DNA from: Actinomycetota bacterium
GTDB lineage: Bacteria; Actinomycetota; Actinomycetes; Streptosporangiales; Streptosporangiaceae
DNA: 17,633 nucleotides
Reading direction: 5' to 3'
Assembly (NCBI GenBank): GCA_003168295.1
Contig: PMST01000502.1
Span: forward strand, 600-18,232
Below, in pieces: positions 1 to 7,012 of this stretch; the stretch's first letter is position 1; every line of letters starts with the position of its first letter. Both the position numbers and the translations under genes were made by a program. The notes under the pieces are model-generated. The model saw nothing but the letters and a program-made list of their open reading frames with translations. It was not told where the DNA came from and did not search any database.

Positions 1-2
1 CC

Positions 3-509
3 ACCCACTTCCTTCTCGCCACGACGCGTGAACTGCAGGGCCGCTACCGGGAAGCACTCGTCCACGCCCAGCAGGCCCTGGAGCTGTACCGGGCGGCCGG
101 CCATCAGGTCGGCCAGGCGAGGGCCCTCAACGCGGTCGGCTGGCTCTGCTCCCTGCTCGGCGACCATCAGCAGGCACTGGACCCCTGCCAGCAGGCCCTG
201 GCCCTGTACCGCGACCTCGGCGACCAGATGGGGGAGGCCGAGACACTCGAGAGTCTCGGCCACGCCCACCAGCACCTCGGCCACCACAGGCAGGCCATCG
301 AGTGCTACCGCCAGGCACTCGATCTTTTCCGCACGATCGGGCACCGCTACAAGGAACCCGTTACCCTCACCCGCCTCGGCGACACGCACCACGCCGCCGG
401 TGGTAACGACGCCGCCCGTGACGCCTGGGAACAGGCCCAGGCCATCTTCGAGGACCTGCAGCACCCCGACGCCGAACAGATCCGCCACAAACTCAAGGCC
501 CTGGCCTAA
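3..509 (+). CDS. TPR-repeat protein C-terminus, possibly from an AfsR/SARP-type regulator (partial at left edge)
   Basis: The reading frame is open from the first bases of the window to a TAA at 507-509, so only the C-terminal 168 or so residues are present. They form about four tetratricopeptide repeats of the actinobacterial type: helix pairs with the recurring pattern Y-R-E-A-L, Q-Q-A-L-E-L-Y-R, G-D-x-x-G-E-A, spaced about 40 residues apart. TPR arrays of this kind usually end AfsR/SARP-like or NB-ARC regulators and mediate protein contacts. The DNA-binding and nucleotide-binding domains would lie outside the window, so the full protein type is inferred. The end (HKLKAL-A-stop) looks natural. 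A truncated ABC gene begins only a few bases later, so the normal downstream spacer seems to be lost. An internal ATG at 228 exists but would cut through the repeats. Confidence 0.7.
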   Translation, partial: THFLLATTRELQGRYREALVHAQQALELYRAAGHQVGQARALNAVGWLCSLLGDHQQALDPCQQALALYRDLGDQMGEAETLESLGHAHQHLGHHRQAIECYRQALDLFRTIGHRYKEPVTLTRLGDTHHAAGGNDAARDAWEQAQAIFEDLQHPDAEQIRHKLKALA

Positions 510-512
510 CCG

Positions 513-1080
513 GCCCAGCGCCTCGGGCTCGCCGGCGCGCTGCTCGGCGACCCGCCGGTCCTCGTCCTCGACGAACCGCCGAACGGGCTCGACCCCGAAG
601 GCATCATCTGCTTCCGCGTCCTTCTAGGGCAGATGGCTACCGAGGGACGCACCGTCCTTGTGTCGAGCCACCAAATGGGCGAAATGTCGGTCACCGCCGA
701 CCACTTCCTCATCATCGGCGAAGGCAGACTGCTCGTCGAGAGCGAAACCGAGGCGTTTCAGCGGGACCACGAGCACGAGGAGATCCATGTCAGCACACCA
801 GACCCCCAAGCCTGCGCGAATGCATAGCCGGCGCCCGCGGTTCCGTTCGGGACATCGACGCCGCCTCCTCGCCGTGAGCGGCCTGGACGGCACCACGATC
901 GGCGCGCTGGCCCTGTCCGCGGGCGTCGCACTGGACGAGCTTGCACCGGTGCGACGTTCCGTCGAGGACGCGTTCATGGAACTGACCGTGCCCAGCGGCA
1001 GGGAGCCGGCAGCGCCCTCCCCGCCCCTGCCAAGATTCCGACGTGAGAACAGTTTGGTCAGCCCGTGCAGCCGTGCCTAG
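513..1080 (+). pseudogene. Relic ABC-transporter ATP-binding subunit (5' half missing, frameshifted)
   Basis: The first frame (about 516-827) encodes the second half of an ABC ATPase: QRLGLAGALLGDP just after the expected signature motif, Walker B plus D-loop VLVLDEPPNGLDPEG, and the H-loop VLVSSHQMGEM. Walker A, the Q-loop and the LSGG core are absent. After STPDPQACA the homology shifts frame to a stretch reading ECIAGARGSVRDIDAA. It shifts again to LLAVSGLDGTTIG followed by VALDELAPVRRSVEDAFMEL, the usual C-terminus of bacitracin/daunorubicin-type exporter ATPases; that frame ends with TAG at 1078-1080. At least two frameshifts plus loss of the N-half mean no functional ATPase. The partner permease is not in the window. 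Confidence 0.8.
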
Positions 1081-1090
1081 GCACCTACGC

Positions 1091-2095
1091 TCACAGGTCG
1101 AGCACCAGCGTGTCGCTATGTGAACGTGAAACGCAGGTCAAGATGATGTCGCCGGAGGTATGTTCGGCGTCGGTGAGTATCGAATCGCGATGATCTGGTG
1201 TGCCGGCCAGGACGGTGGCCTCGCATGTGCCGCAGATACCTTCGAGGCACGCCGACATCATGGAAATTCCGGCGTCCTCCAGGGCCTCGAGAATTGACAC
1301 GTCCGCAGGCACGTCCACTCTCAACCCTGAGCGTTGGCACAGGACCTGGAAGCTCTCCAGTGCTGGAGCGTCGGCTCCGGCTGCACGCGGCTTAGCCGCG
1401 AATCGCTCGGCATGCAAGCTGCCCTCTGGCCAGTTCCGGCAGTTGTGTTCCACGACCGAGACGAGCTCTTCGGGCCCGCAGCAGTAGACCAGTGTGTGAT
1501 CTTCGGGATCCTTGAGCGCTGCCTCTAGACCGAACCGCCCTTTCTCGTCGCGGGGCCATAGCTTGACGTGCTCGCCGTAGGTGCCGGCGAGTTGGGTGGC
1601 GAACGCCATTGTCGTCCGGCTCCGCCCGAGGTAGATCAGTGTCCAGTCGCTGCCCGCTTGCTGGGCGCGATTAACCATCGGCGCGATCGGAGTGATCCCG
1701 ATACCGCCGGCGATGAACAGGTAGCGCGGCGAGCTGACCAGCGGAAAATGGTTGCGTGGTCCCCGGACCTGCACCGTCATGCCTTCTTGAAGGTGTTCGT
1801 GGACGTGACGGGAGCCACCGCGGCCGTGCGGGTCTAGCAGTACCCCGATGCGCCATGCAGTGCTGTCATGTGGATCACCGCACAGCGAATACTGGCGGAC
1901 TAGGCCCTCGCCGAGCAGCAGGTCTATATGGGCTCCGGGCTCCCAGGCGGACAGATCATCACCGTGCGGGTCGGTCAGATCGAGAACCACGACGTCATCC
2001 GCCGCAGTAGTACGCCGCCGTACCGTCAGATCCCGTGTGGGCTCATGCATTTTGACGGCGGGTGCCGGGCCGGAAACAACTAGCGCAGAAGGCAT
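1091..2095 (-). CDS. Phthalate dioxygenase reductase-like FMN/2Fe-2S oxidoreductase
   Basis: This 334-residue protein has the PDR/VanB order: flavin-binding barrel with RQYSLCGDP (RxYS motif) and GPRNHFPL, NAD-binding domain with GGIGITP and CCGPEEL, and a C-terminal plant-type 2Fe-2S domain with cysteines at about C283, C288, C291 (C-x4-C-x2-C) and C321. Such proteins pass electrons from NAD(P)H through FMN and the cluster to an oxygenase. No Rieske oxygenase is present; the P450 and ferredoxin at 7013-8469 are the only visible acceptors, so pairing is an inference. The ATG at 2095 has a purine-rich GGCGGAAGA upstream. It lies 14 nt after the acyl-CoA ligase stop, so the two form one transcript. 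An internal ATG at 2050 is possible but lacks an SD. Confidence 0.88.
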   Translation of the reverse strand: MPSALVVSGPAPAVKMHEPTRDLTVRRRTTAADDVVVLDLTDPHGDDLSAWEPGAHIDLLLGEGLVRQYSLCGDPHDSTAWRIGVLLDPHGRGGSRHVHEHLQEGMTVQVRGPRNHFPLVSSPRYLFIAGGIGITPIAPMVNRAQQAGSDWTLIYLGRSRTTMAFATQLAGTYGEHVKLWPRDEKGRFGLEAALKDPEDHTLVYCCGPEELVSVVEHNCRNWPEGSLHAERFAAKPRAAGADAPALESFQVLCQRSGLRVDVPADVSILEALEDAGISMMSACLEGICGTCEATVLAGTPDHRDSILTDAEHTSGDIILTCVSRSHSDTLVLDL

Positions 2096-2109
2096 CGGTG
2101 TCTTCCGCC

Positions 2110-3762
2110 TCAGACGCGACGGGTGCGCGTTGACCAGTAGGGCTCGCGCACTAGGCGGGTGAGCAGCTTGCCCGCCCCGTTACGGGGGAGCGGGCCGCTG
2201 TACTTGACGTGCTTGGGCACGCGGTAGCCGGCCATGTGAGCCCGGCAGTGCTCGATGAGCTGGGCGGAGAGCGCGTCGTTGCCGTCGGCAACGACGGTCT
2301 GGTCGACGACGACGACGGCGGTGATCGCTTCCCCCCAGCGCTCGTCGGGGATGCCGATCACGACGACCTCGGCGACCCATGGCAGTTGCTGGACCACCCG
2401 CTCGACTTCGGCGGGATAGACGTTGTATCCGCCGGTGATGATCAGGGATTTCCGCCGGTCGACGATGGTCAGGTAGCCGTCTCGGCTGAGGTGGCCCACG
2501 TCGCCGGTGGCCAGCCAGCCGTGGTGGGCGAACGCGCGCGCGGTTTCGGCGGGATCCTGCCAGTAGCCGTCCATCATCGTTTCGGAGCGGCACAGGATCT
2601 CTCCGAGTTCGCCCGCTGCTACCTCGTTTCCGTCGGCGTCGACCACCTTGACGTCGACGTAGGGCAGCGGCCGGCCGGCCGAGATCAGCAGCCGCTCATC
2701 ACCGCCGGCCAGCGCGGCCCGGTGATCGTCCTTCGACAGCACCGTCACCGGCGGGAGGACTTCGCTCTGGGCGTACAACTGGACGAACACCTGGCCGAAC
2801 ACCTCGATCGCGGTGCGAAGCTGACCAGCGGCGATCGGCGCGGCGCTGTAGGGAATGCAGCGCACCGACGACACGTCGCGGCTACGTCGCAATTGCTCGT
2901 CCACCACCATCTTCACCTGCGTCGGCACCATCGGGATGACAGCGATCCGCTCGGTCTCGACGAGATCAAGCAGCGCGGCGGCATCGAAGTTCGCCATCAC
3001 GTGCTGGGTGCCGCCGTGGGCCAGCGAGGCCATCGCGATCGTGAACGCGAAGTGTGCCAGCGGCGCTGTGTGCACGACCGGCTCGCCGGCACCGACATCG
3101 GGCATCGCCAGCGCGGTGTGGCGGCACATGTTGAACGCCGCGCGCTGGCTGATGACGGCGCCCTTGGGCTTCCCGGTAGTGCCCGAGGTGTAAGCCAGCA
3201 TCGCTGCCGAGTTCTCGCTGGCCTCGGGCAGTGCCGCACCGGCCGTGGCGGCCGGCGGGCCGGCCAGCGGCACAGCACCGGCCGCGCCCGTACCGAACGA
3301 GATGACGAGGGGGGAAGATGCTGTGCGCTTGGTGATTTCGGTTGCGCTCTCCGCCCATGATTCGTCGACGAACAGTGCCGCGATAGCGGCATCGTTGCAG
3401 ATTCCGGCGACCTCATCGAGGCTGAGCCGCGGACTCAGGCCCACCCGGGTGAACGCGCCCAGCTGGATCGCGACGTCGGCGATGACGAACTCAAGGCAGT
3501 TGCGCGACAGGATGCCCACTCGCGCGCCAGCGGTAAGCCCCTGGCCGTGAAGCCAGGTCGCGATGCCGCCGGCCTGCTCTTCAAGCTCGGCGTAGCGCAG
3601 GCGCCTGTCGCCTTGCACGACCGCGATGCGGTCGGCGTTGACGCGGCACGTTTTCTTCAGGACGTGCGCCAGCGTGCGCTGGGGCTGACCCGGCGCCGTC
3701 ACCTGCCGGGTGGGTGAAGCATCGTCCGGGGCATTACTCGGCCCGAAGCCTGTATCCGTCAT
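2110..3762 (-). CDS. Acyl-CoA ligase (AMP-dependent synthetase/ligase family)
   Basis: This 550-residue ANL-superfamily enzyme activates a carboxylic acid to its CoA thioester through an acyl-adenylate. Visible motifs are the P-loop-like LAYTSGTTGKPKGA, the hinge ATGDVGHLSRDGYLTIVDRRK, the GGYNVYPAEVE motif, and the C-terminal PRNGAGKLL with the catalytic lysine. Length and motif order are normal. I chose the ATG at 3762 because GGAG lies about 7 nt upstream; a GTG at 3804 would add 14 residues but has no SD. A 21-bp tandem duplication covers the SD and start. The 22-bp operator and a TTGACG promoter lie just upstream, so TetR control is likely. The substrate may be a branched, alicyclic or aromatic acid and cannot be read from sequence. 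Confidence 0.9.
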   Translation of the reverse strand: MTDTGFGPSNAPDDASPTRQVTAPGQPQRTLAHVLKKTCRVNADRIAVVQGDRRLRYAELEEQAGGIATWLHGQGLTAGARVGILSRNCLEFVIADVAIQLGAFTRVGLSPRLSLDEVAGICNDAAIAALFVDESWAESATEITKRTASSPLVISFGTGAAGAVPLAGPPAATAGAALPEASENSAAMLAYTSGTTGKPKGAVISQRAAFNMCRHTALAMPDVGAGEPVVHTAPLAHFAFTIAMASLAHGGTQHVMANFDAAALLDLVETERIAVIPMVPTQVKMVVDEQLRRSRDVSSVRCIPYSAAPIAAGQLRTAIEVFGQVFVQLYAQSEVLPPVTVLSKDDHRAALAGGDERLLISAGRPLPYVDVKVVDADGNEVAAGELGEILCRSETMMDGYWQDPAETARAFAHHGWLATGDVGHLSRDGYLTIVDRRKSLIITGGYNVYPAEVERVVQQLPWVAEVVVIGIPDERWGEAITAVVVVDQTVVADGNDALSAQLIEHCRAHMAGYRVPKHVKYSGPLPRNGAGKLLTRLVREPYWSTRTRRV

Positions 3763-3798
3763 TGTCGCTCCAGCAAACGTCGTTGTCGCTCCAGCAAA
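3757..3798. repeat. 21-bp tandem duplication over the ligase SD and start codon
   Basis: Two head-to-tail 21-bp units (3757-3777 and 3778-3798) differ at one base. On the minus strand each carries TTTGCTGGAGCGACA, that is, an SD-like GGAG. The downstream copy leads to ATG and the upstream copy to ACG. In the longer frame the units encode FAGATTT and FAGATMT. Confidence 0.9.
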
Positions 3799-3809
3799 GC
3801 TCACTGGCT

Positions 3810-3831
3810 ACCGACCGGCCAGCCGGTCGGT
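3810..3831. promoter_or_regulatory. TetR operator copy 1 (22-bp palindrome)
   Basis: Arms ACCGACCGGC and GCCGGTCGGT are perfectly inverted around a central CA. The same 22 bp recurs at 5020-5041. This copy lies between the predicted ligase promoter and the ligase start, where binding would block transcription. The size and symmetry fit a TetR dimer site, and a TetR gene lies between the two copies. Assignment to that TetR is inference. Confidence 0.8.
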
Positions 3832-3844
3832 CCGTCGAATGCTG

Positions 3845-3874
3845 ACGCTACCGCGACACCGCGTATGACGTCAA
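3845..3874 (-). promoter_or_regulatory. Predicted promoter for the ligase-reductase unit
   Basis: Read on the minus strand, TTGACG (3874-3869) is followed after 18 nt by TAGCGT (3850-3845). The -35 is identical to that of the other unit at 4980-4985 and the spacing is the same. The operator starts 13 nt downstream of the -10. Confidence 0.5.
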
Positions 3875-4240
3875 GGCCAGCTCCCGCCGGCTAGCCGGTT
3901 CCGGTAGTTCTCCGCGGGTGATCAGGCAGCGGCAGGGACTTCGCCTGGACGGTCCCCGTGGTCGGCGCGCGGCGAGCCTGGACGGTCGCTTCCGCGATGC
4001 ATTCGCTTACCTCCGGCCGGGACGGTCCAGCCGCTTGTCCGGCTGCGCTGCGGAGGGTCAGCGCGCGTTAGGGTCCCGGGTTGTACCCGGCCGGCGGCGG
4101 TCGGTATGAGAACCAGGCCGTGCCCAGCGGCCCGCCAGCCAGCAGTCCAGAGCAGGCACTGGACGGTGCCAGTGGTCCCTACCTCGGCGACTCCGCCTTT
4201 CCGCCGGAGTCATCCCCTGAGGACTCCGGAAACCGGCCCA
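3875..4240. other. Non-coding spacer with spaced 11-bp repeats
   Basis: No convincing gene lies here; short open frames lack SDs and family features. CCTGGACGGTC occurs exactly at 3944-3954 and 3977-3987, with a one-mismatch copy at 4017-4027 and a looser copy at 4158-4168. GTCCAG and CTGGAC form a small inverted repeat at 4145-4164. The left end carries the ligase promoter and the right end carries hairpins behind the TetR gene. Confidence 0.5.
4189..4229 (-). terminator. Alternative stem-loops downstream of the TetR gene
   Basis: Three complementary segments overlap. GACTCCG (4189-4195) pairs with CGGAGTC (4205-4211), and CCGGAGTC (4204-4211) pairs alternatively with GACTCCGG (4222-4229). 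The outermost lies 12 nt past the TetR stop on the minus strand. No U-tract follows, so a terminator role is only plausible. Confidence 0.35.
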
Positions 4241-4867
4241 TCAGGACGAAACCCGCATGCCCCCGAGCAGGAACTCCAGGAACTGGGCCCCGATCTCCTG
4301 GGGGGTGAGTGCGCCGCCCTCCCGGTACCAGAACCCGGGCCAGCTCGTCATGCCGTCGATCGCCAGCATGAACATGTGCGGATCGACGTCAGGCCGGATC
4401 TGTCCGGCGTCGCGAGCGGCCTCAATGAGCTCGCGTGCCCCCTGCCGGTATCGCGCGGCTCCCGCCTCGGCGATGCCGGCGACGTCCTTCGGCCAAGGTT
4501 CCTCACGCCAGGCCACGGCGAACACGTCGTTGTATTCGATGACCAGCTCGACGCGGGTCAGGATGAAGGCCGACAACCGGTCCAGGGGCGAGCCCTCAGT
4601 CCGCCGCGCAGCCTCCAGCTGATCGAGCAAGAGCTTGCGGCCAAGCAGAATGATGTCGGAGAGGATTCCCTCTTTGGAGGGACAGTGGTGATAAAGCCCC
4701 GCCTTCGACAACCCGACCTCGGCTGCGATGTCGCGCATGGTGACAACCCCGAAGCCCCGCTGCCGGAACAGCCTGGCAGCCGCGAGGGCCACCTCGAAGC
4801 GGGTGGTTCCGGGAGTCACGGCAAATCCGCCGTCGGCTTGAGCCGTAGGCTGCGCCTTCTCGGCCAC
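4241..4867 (-). CDS. TetR-family transcriptional regulator, probable local repressor
   Basis: This 208-residue protein has an N-terminal TetR helix-turn-helix: ALAAARLFRQRGFGVVTM, then RDIAAEVGLSKAGLYHHCPS and KEGIL. The ligand domain contains the FWYREGG segment seen in KstR2/FadR-like regulators that sense acyl-CoA thioesters; that ligand class is inference. The GTG at 4867 is chosen for the strong GAGGAGG about 8 nt upstream. It sits between the ligase-reductase unit and the lyase operon, each preceded by the same 22-bp palindrome, which makes it the obvious candidate repressor of both. A half-site at 4970-4979 lies in its own upstream region, so autoregulation is possible. Confidence 0.9.
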   Translation of the reverse strand: MAEKAQPTAQADGGFAVTPGTTRFEVALAAARLFRQRGFGVVTMRDIAAEVGLSKAGLYHHCPSKEGILSDIILLGRKLLLDQLEAARRTEGSPLDRLSAFILTRVELVIEYNDVFAVAWREEPWPKDVAGIAEAGAARYRQGARELIEAARDAGQIRPDVDPHMFMLAIDGMTSWPGFWYREGGALTPQEIGAQFLEFLLGGMRVSS

Positions 4868-4979
4868 CGAATCCGCCTCCTCGCTCTGTGACGTCGCAGT
4901 GCCCCGAACCCGTAGCTGGCGGGCGGTACGCAGCCGAAAGTAGCACAGCCGGCAACCACCGGAGCCTGGCCGACCGGTC

Positions 4980-5009
4980 TTGACGATCGTCTCAACACCG
5001 TGCTATGAC
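4980..5009 (+). promoter_or_regulatory. Predicted promoter for the lyase-hydratase-P450 operon
   Basis: TTGACG (4980-4985) and TATGAC (5004-5009) are separated by 18 nt, close to the housekeeping-sigma consensus. The operator at 5020-5041 would cover the early transcribed region. A half-site CCGACCGGTC (4970-4979) abuts the -35. Confidence 0.6.
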
Positions 5010-5019
5010 TGAACTCATG

Positions 5020-5041
5020 ACCGACCGGCCAGCCGGTCGGT
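5020..5041. promoter_or_regulatory. TetR operator copy 2 (22-bp palindrome)
   Basis: It is identical over all 22 bp to the site at 3810-3831, with arms ACCGACCGGC and GCCGGTCGGT around CA. It starts 10 nt past the -10 and ends 21 nt before the lyase ATG, a typical roadblock position. Confidence 0.82.
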
Positions 5042-5062
5042 CCTCAATGAGGAGGTCCACGC

Positions 5063-6004
5063 ATGGGTGCCAGGCTTTGCCGTAGTGAACTGGCGGTGCC
5101 CGCCAGCAACCCCAAGATGATCCGCAAGGCTGCCGGCGCAGGCGCCGATCTGGTGTTCATCGACTTGGAAGACGCGGTCGCGCCGGAGCAGAAGGCAGCG
5201 GCCCGCGGCAACGTGATCGAGGCGCTCTGCTCGCTGGAGTGGGGTTCGACGTTGCGGTGCGTCCGCATCAACGGCGTGCACACCCGCTGGGCGGTTGACG
5301 ACCTCATCGAGGTGGTCGGCGCGGCCGGCCAGCACCTCGACGTCGTCATGGTCCCCAAGGTGCGGGCGCCACGCGATATCTGGTTCGTCGAGACAATGCT
5401 CGATCACCTGGAAGGCCAGCATCATCTGGACCGGCCGATCGGAATCGAAGTGCTGATCGAAGAGGCCGAGGCCCTGGCCCAGGTGGAGAAGATCGCCGCG
5501 GCCTCGCCCCGGCTGCAGGCGCTCATCCTGGGTTTCGGCGACCTGTCGGCCAGCCTGGGGATGCGCGCCGCGCGGCTGGGATATCCCGGCGACGTCTGGC
5601 ACTACGCGCGAGCGCGCATGATCGCCGCGGCCCGCGCCTACGGCGTCGACCCGATCGACGGGCCATACGGCGCGGTCAAGGACCTCGAAGGCTACCGGGC
5701 CGAGGCGATGGCGGCCGCGGCCATGGGTGCGGTTGGCAAGTGGTGCCTGAACCCTGGCCAGATCCCGATCGCCAACGAAGTGTACGCCCCGAGCCCGGCA
5801 GAACTGGCGGACGCGGTGGCGGCGCTCGACGCCCTCGAGGCCGCCGCCCGGTCCGGGGAGGGCGCAGCCATGCACAACGGGATGATGATCGACGCGGCCG
5901 GCGCCCGCACCTTCGAGGCGATCGTGCAACAGGCCCAGGCCTGCGGCATCAGCGCCGACGAGGCACGGCCCGACCCTGACCCGGTGGCCGGGAGCCTGCG
6001 ATGA
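5063..6004 (+). CDS. HpcH/HpaI aldolase / CitE-type CoA-ester lyase
   Basis: This 313-residue TIM-barrel protein is of the CitE / malyl-CoA lyase group, which cleaves 3-hydroxyacyl-CoA esters by Mg-dependent retro-Claisen or aldol chemistry. Visible motifs are GADLVFIDLEDAV near residues 27-39 (metal/CoA region), CVRINGV with the conserved arginine, IGIEVLIEEAEAL with the metal-binding glutamate, and LGFGDLSASLG with the metal-binding aspartate. KWCLNPGQIPIANE is the usual C-terminal motif. The strong SD GAGGAGGT lies just upstream of ATG 5063. It overlaps the next gene by ATGA, so translation is probably coupled. A lyase followed by MaoC hydratases recalls itaconyl/citramalyl-CoA or methylmalyl-CoA cleavage modules. 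The exact substrate is unknown. Confidence 0.9.
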   Translation: MGARLCRSELAVPASNPKMIRKAAGAGADLVFIDLEDAVAPEQKAAARGNVIEALCSLEWGSTLRCVRINGVHTRWAVDDLIEVVGAAGQHLDVVMVPKVRAPRDIWFVETMLDHLEGQHHLDRPIGIEVLIEEAEALAQVEKIAAASPRLQALILGFGDLSASLGMRAARLGYPGDVWHYARARMIAAARAYGVDPIDGPYGAVKDLEGYRAEAMAAAAMGAVGKWCLNPGQIPIANEVYAPSPAELADAVAALDALEAAARSGEGAAMHNGMMIDAAGARTFEAIVQQAQACGISADEARPDPDPVAGSLR

Positions 6005-6492
6005 CGGCGCGCCAGCGTGAGCGGGCGGCCGGCCGGTTCAACCGGTTCGAGGATTTTGCCGTCGGACGGGAATTCCGGCACCGCCAGGCGCGGACGATCA
6101 GCGAAGCGGAGGCCATCGAATTCGCCACGCAATGGCTGCAGTTCGAGCAGGCCTCGCTCGACCGCGAATACGCCCGCTACCTCGGCCACCCCGACCTGGT
6201 GGTGTCACCCCAGCTGGTGTACGCCATCGTCTTCGGACTGACCGTCGAGGACCTGTCCGAAGCGGGCGGGGTCCTGCTCGGCGCAGACGAGATCCGCTTC
6301 CACGCCCCGGTCTACCCCGGCGACACCCTTCGCGCAACCTCGACGGTCATCGCGGCCCGGCCGTCGTCGAAGAACCCGAACACCGGCATCGTGCAGTGGG
6401 CCACCACAGGATTCACCGAACGCACCGGCCCGGTGATCACCTTCACCCGGTCCAACCTGGTGCCCCGGGCTTTTCAGGAGGCAACACCATGA
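6001..6492 (+). CDS. MaoC-like hot-dog hydratase subunit 1 (probably non-catalytic)
   Basis: This 163-residue single hot-dog domain resembles mesaconyl/itaconyl-CoA hydratases: FEDFAVGREF at the N-terminus, ADEIRFHAPVYPGDTL in the central helix-strand region, and FTRSNLVPRA at the end. In the usual catalytic loop (N-P-x-H-x-D-x-E-Y) the sequence is EQASLDREY, placing Ser52 where the catalytic His is expected. It overlaps the lyase (ATGA, 6001-6004) and the next MaoC gene (ATGA, 6489-6492). Back-to-back single-domain MaoC genes commonly form heterodimers, so this may be the structural partner. The His loss rests on my manual alignment. Confidence 0.85.
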   Translation: MTARQRERAAGRFNRFEDFAVGREFRHRQARTISEAEAIEFATQWLQFEQASLDREYARYLGHPDLVVSPQLVYAIVFGLTVEDLSEAGGVLLGADEIRFHAPVYPGDTLRATSTVIAARPSSKNPNTGIVQWATTGFTERTGPVITFTRSNLVPRAFQEATP

Positions 6493-6989
6493 CCTACTTC
6501 GAGGACTTCAGCGCGGGTCAGGTGCTCGAACACCACCGCGGCCGCTCCATCACCGAATACGACAACACCCGCTGGACGCTGGCCAGCATGAACACCGCGC
6601 AGGGGCACTTCAACCGCGAGTTCACACCGGCCACCGAAGACGGCCCCGCCGCCGGGCCCATCGTCAACGGCGCGCTCGTGCTGGCTCTCGCCATCGGTTT
6701 GACCACCAGCGACATCTGCGGCGACTCGCTGGGTGCTCTGGGTCTGGACGAGGTGCGCTTCCGCGCTCCGGTCTTTCCCGGCGACACGCTGTACGCGCGC
6801 AGCGACATCGTGAGCCTCGAGGACGACCCCGCGCACCCCGACGCCGGCGTGGTGACCTACCGCATCGAGTGCACCAACCAGCACGACGCCGTGGTCGCGC
6901 AAGTCCTGCGCGCAGTGCGGATAAAAAAGGCCGCGGCGTGGCGCGACCGCGACAGCGCACACAGCACCTCCGTGTACTCCGACCACTAA
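6489..6989 (+). CDS. MaoC-like hot-dog hydratase subunit 2 (probable catalytic subunit)
   Basis: This 166-residue MaoC-like protein starts at ATG 6489, inside the stop of subunit 1. It keeps the catalytic-type loop: NTAQGHFNREF (residues 35-45), with His40 in the conserved position, followed by GPIVNGALVLALAIGL. LDEVRFRAPVFPGDTLYARS matches the same region in subunit 1, so the pair are paralogues. Expected activity is reversible hydration of a 2-enoyl-CoA to the 3-hydroxyacyl-CoA, which would feed the lyase encoded two genes upstream. The C-terminal tail is polar and low-complexity. Confidence 0.85.
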   Translation: MTYFEDFSAGQVLEHHRGRSITEYDNTRWTLASMNTAQGHFNREFTPATEDGPAAGPIVNGALVLALAIGLTTSDICGDSLGALGLDEVRFRAPVFPGDTLYARSDIVSLEDDPAHPDAGVVTYRIECTNQHDAVVAQVLRAVRIKKAAAWRDRDSAHSTSVYSDH

Positions 6990-7012
6990 TCCAGCCACGA
7001 AAGAGGTGCCTG

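Noticed and set aside
1073..1084. 12-bp palindrome GTGCCTAGGCAC between the ABC relic and the reductase
   Set aside because: It is short, single-copy and has no loop or T-run; I cannot separate it from chance.
2209..3360. Long plus-strand open frame (383 codons) opposite the acyl-CoA ligase
   Set aside because: It is the antisense shadow of a clear ANL enzyme in GC-rich DNA; composition is His/Asp/Gly-rich, with no family motif and no SD.
3867..3874. TGACGTCA palindrome overlapping the ligase -35
   Set aside because: It is explained by the TTGACG -35 element and occurs without a partner near the other promoter.
5015..5929. Minus-strand frame opposite the CitE-like lyase
   Set aside because: It has no start signal or recognisable motif; the plus strand encodes a complete lyase.
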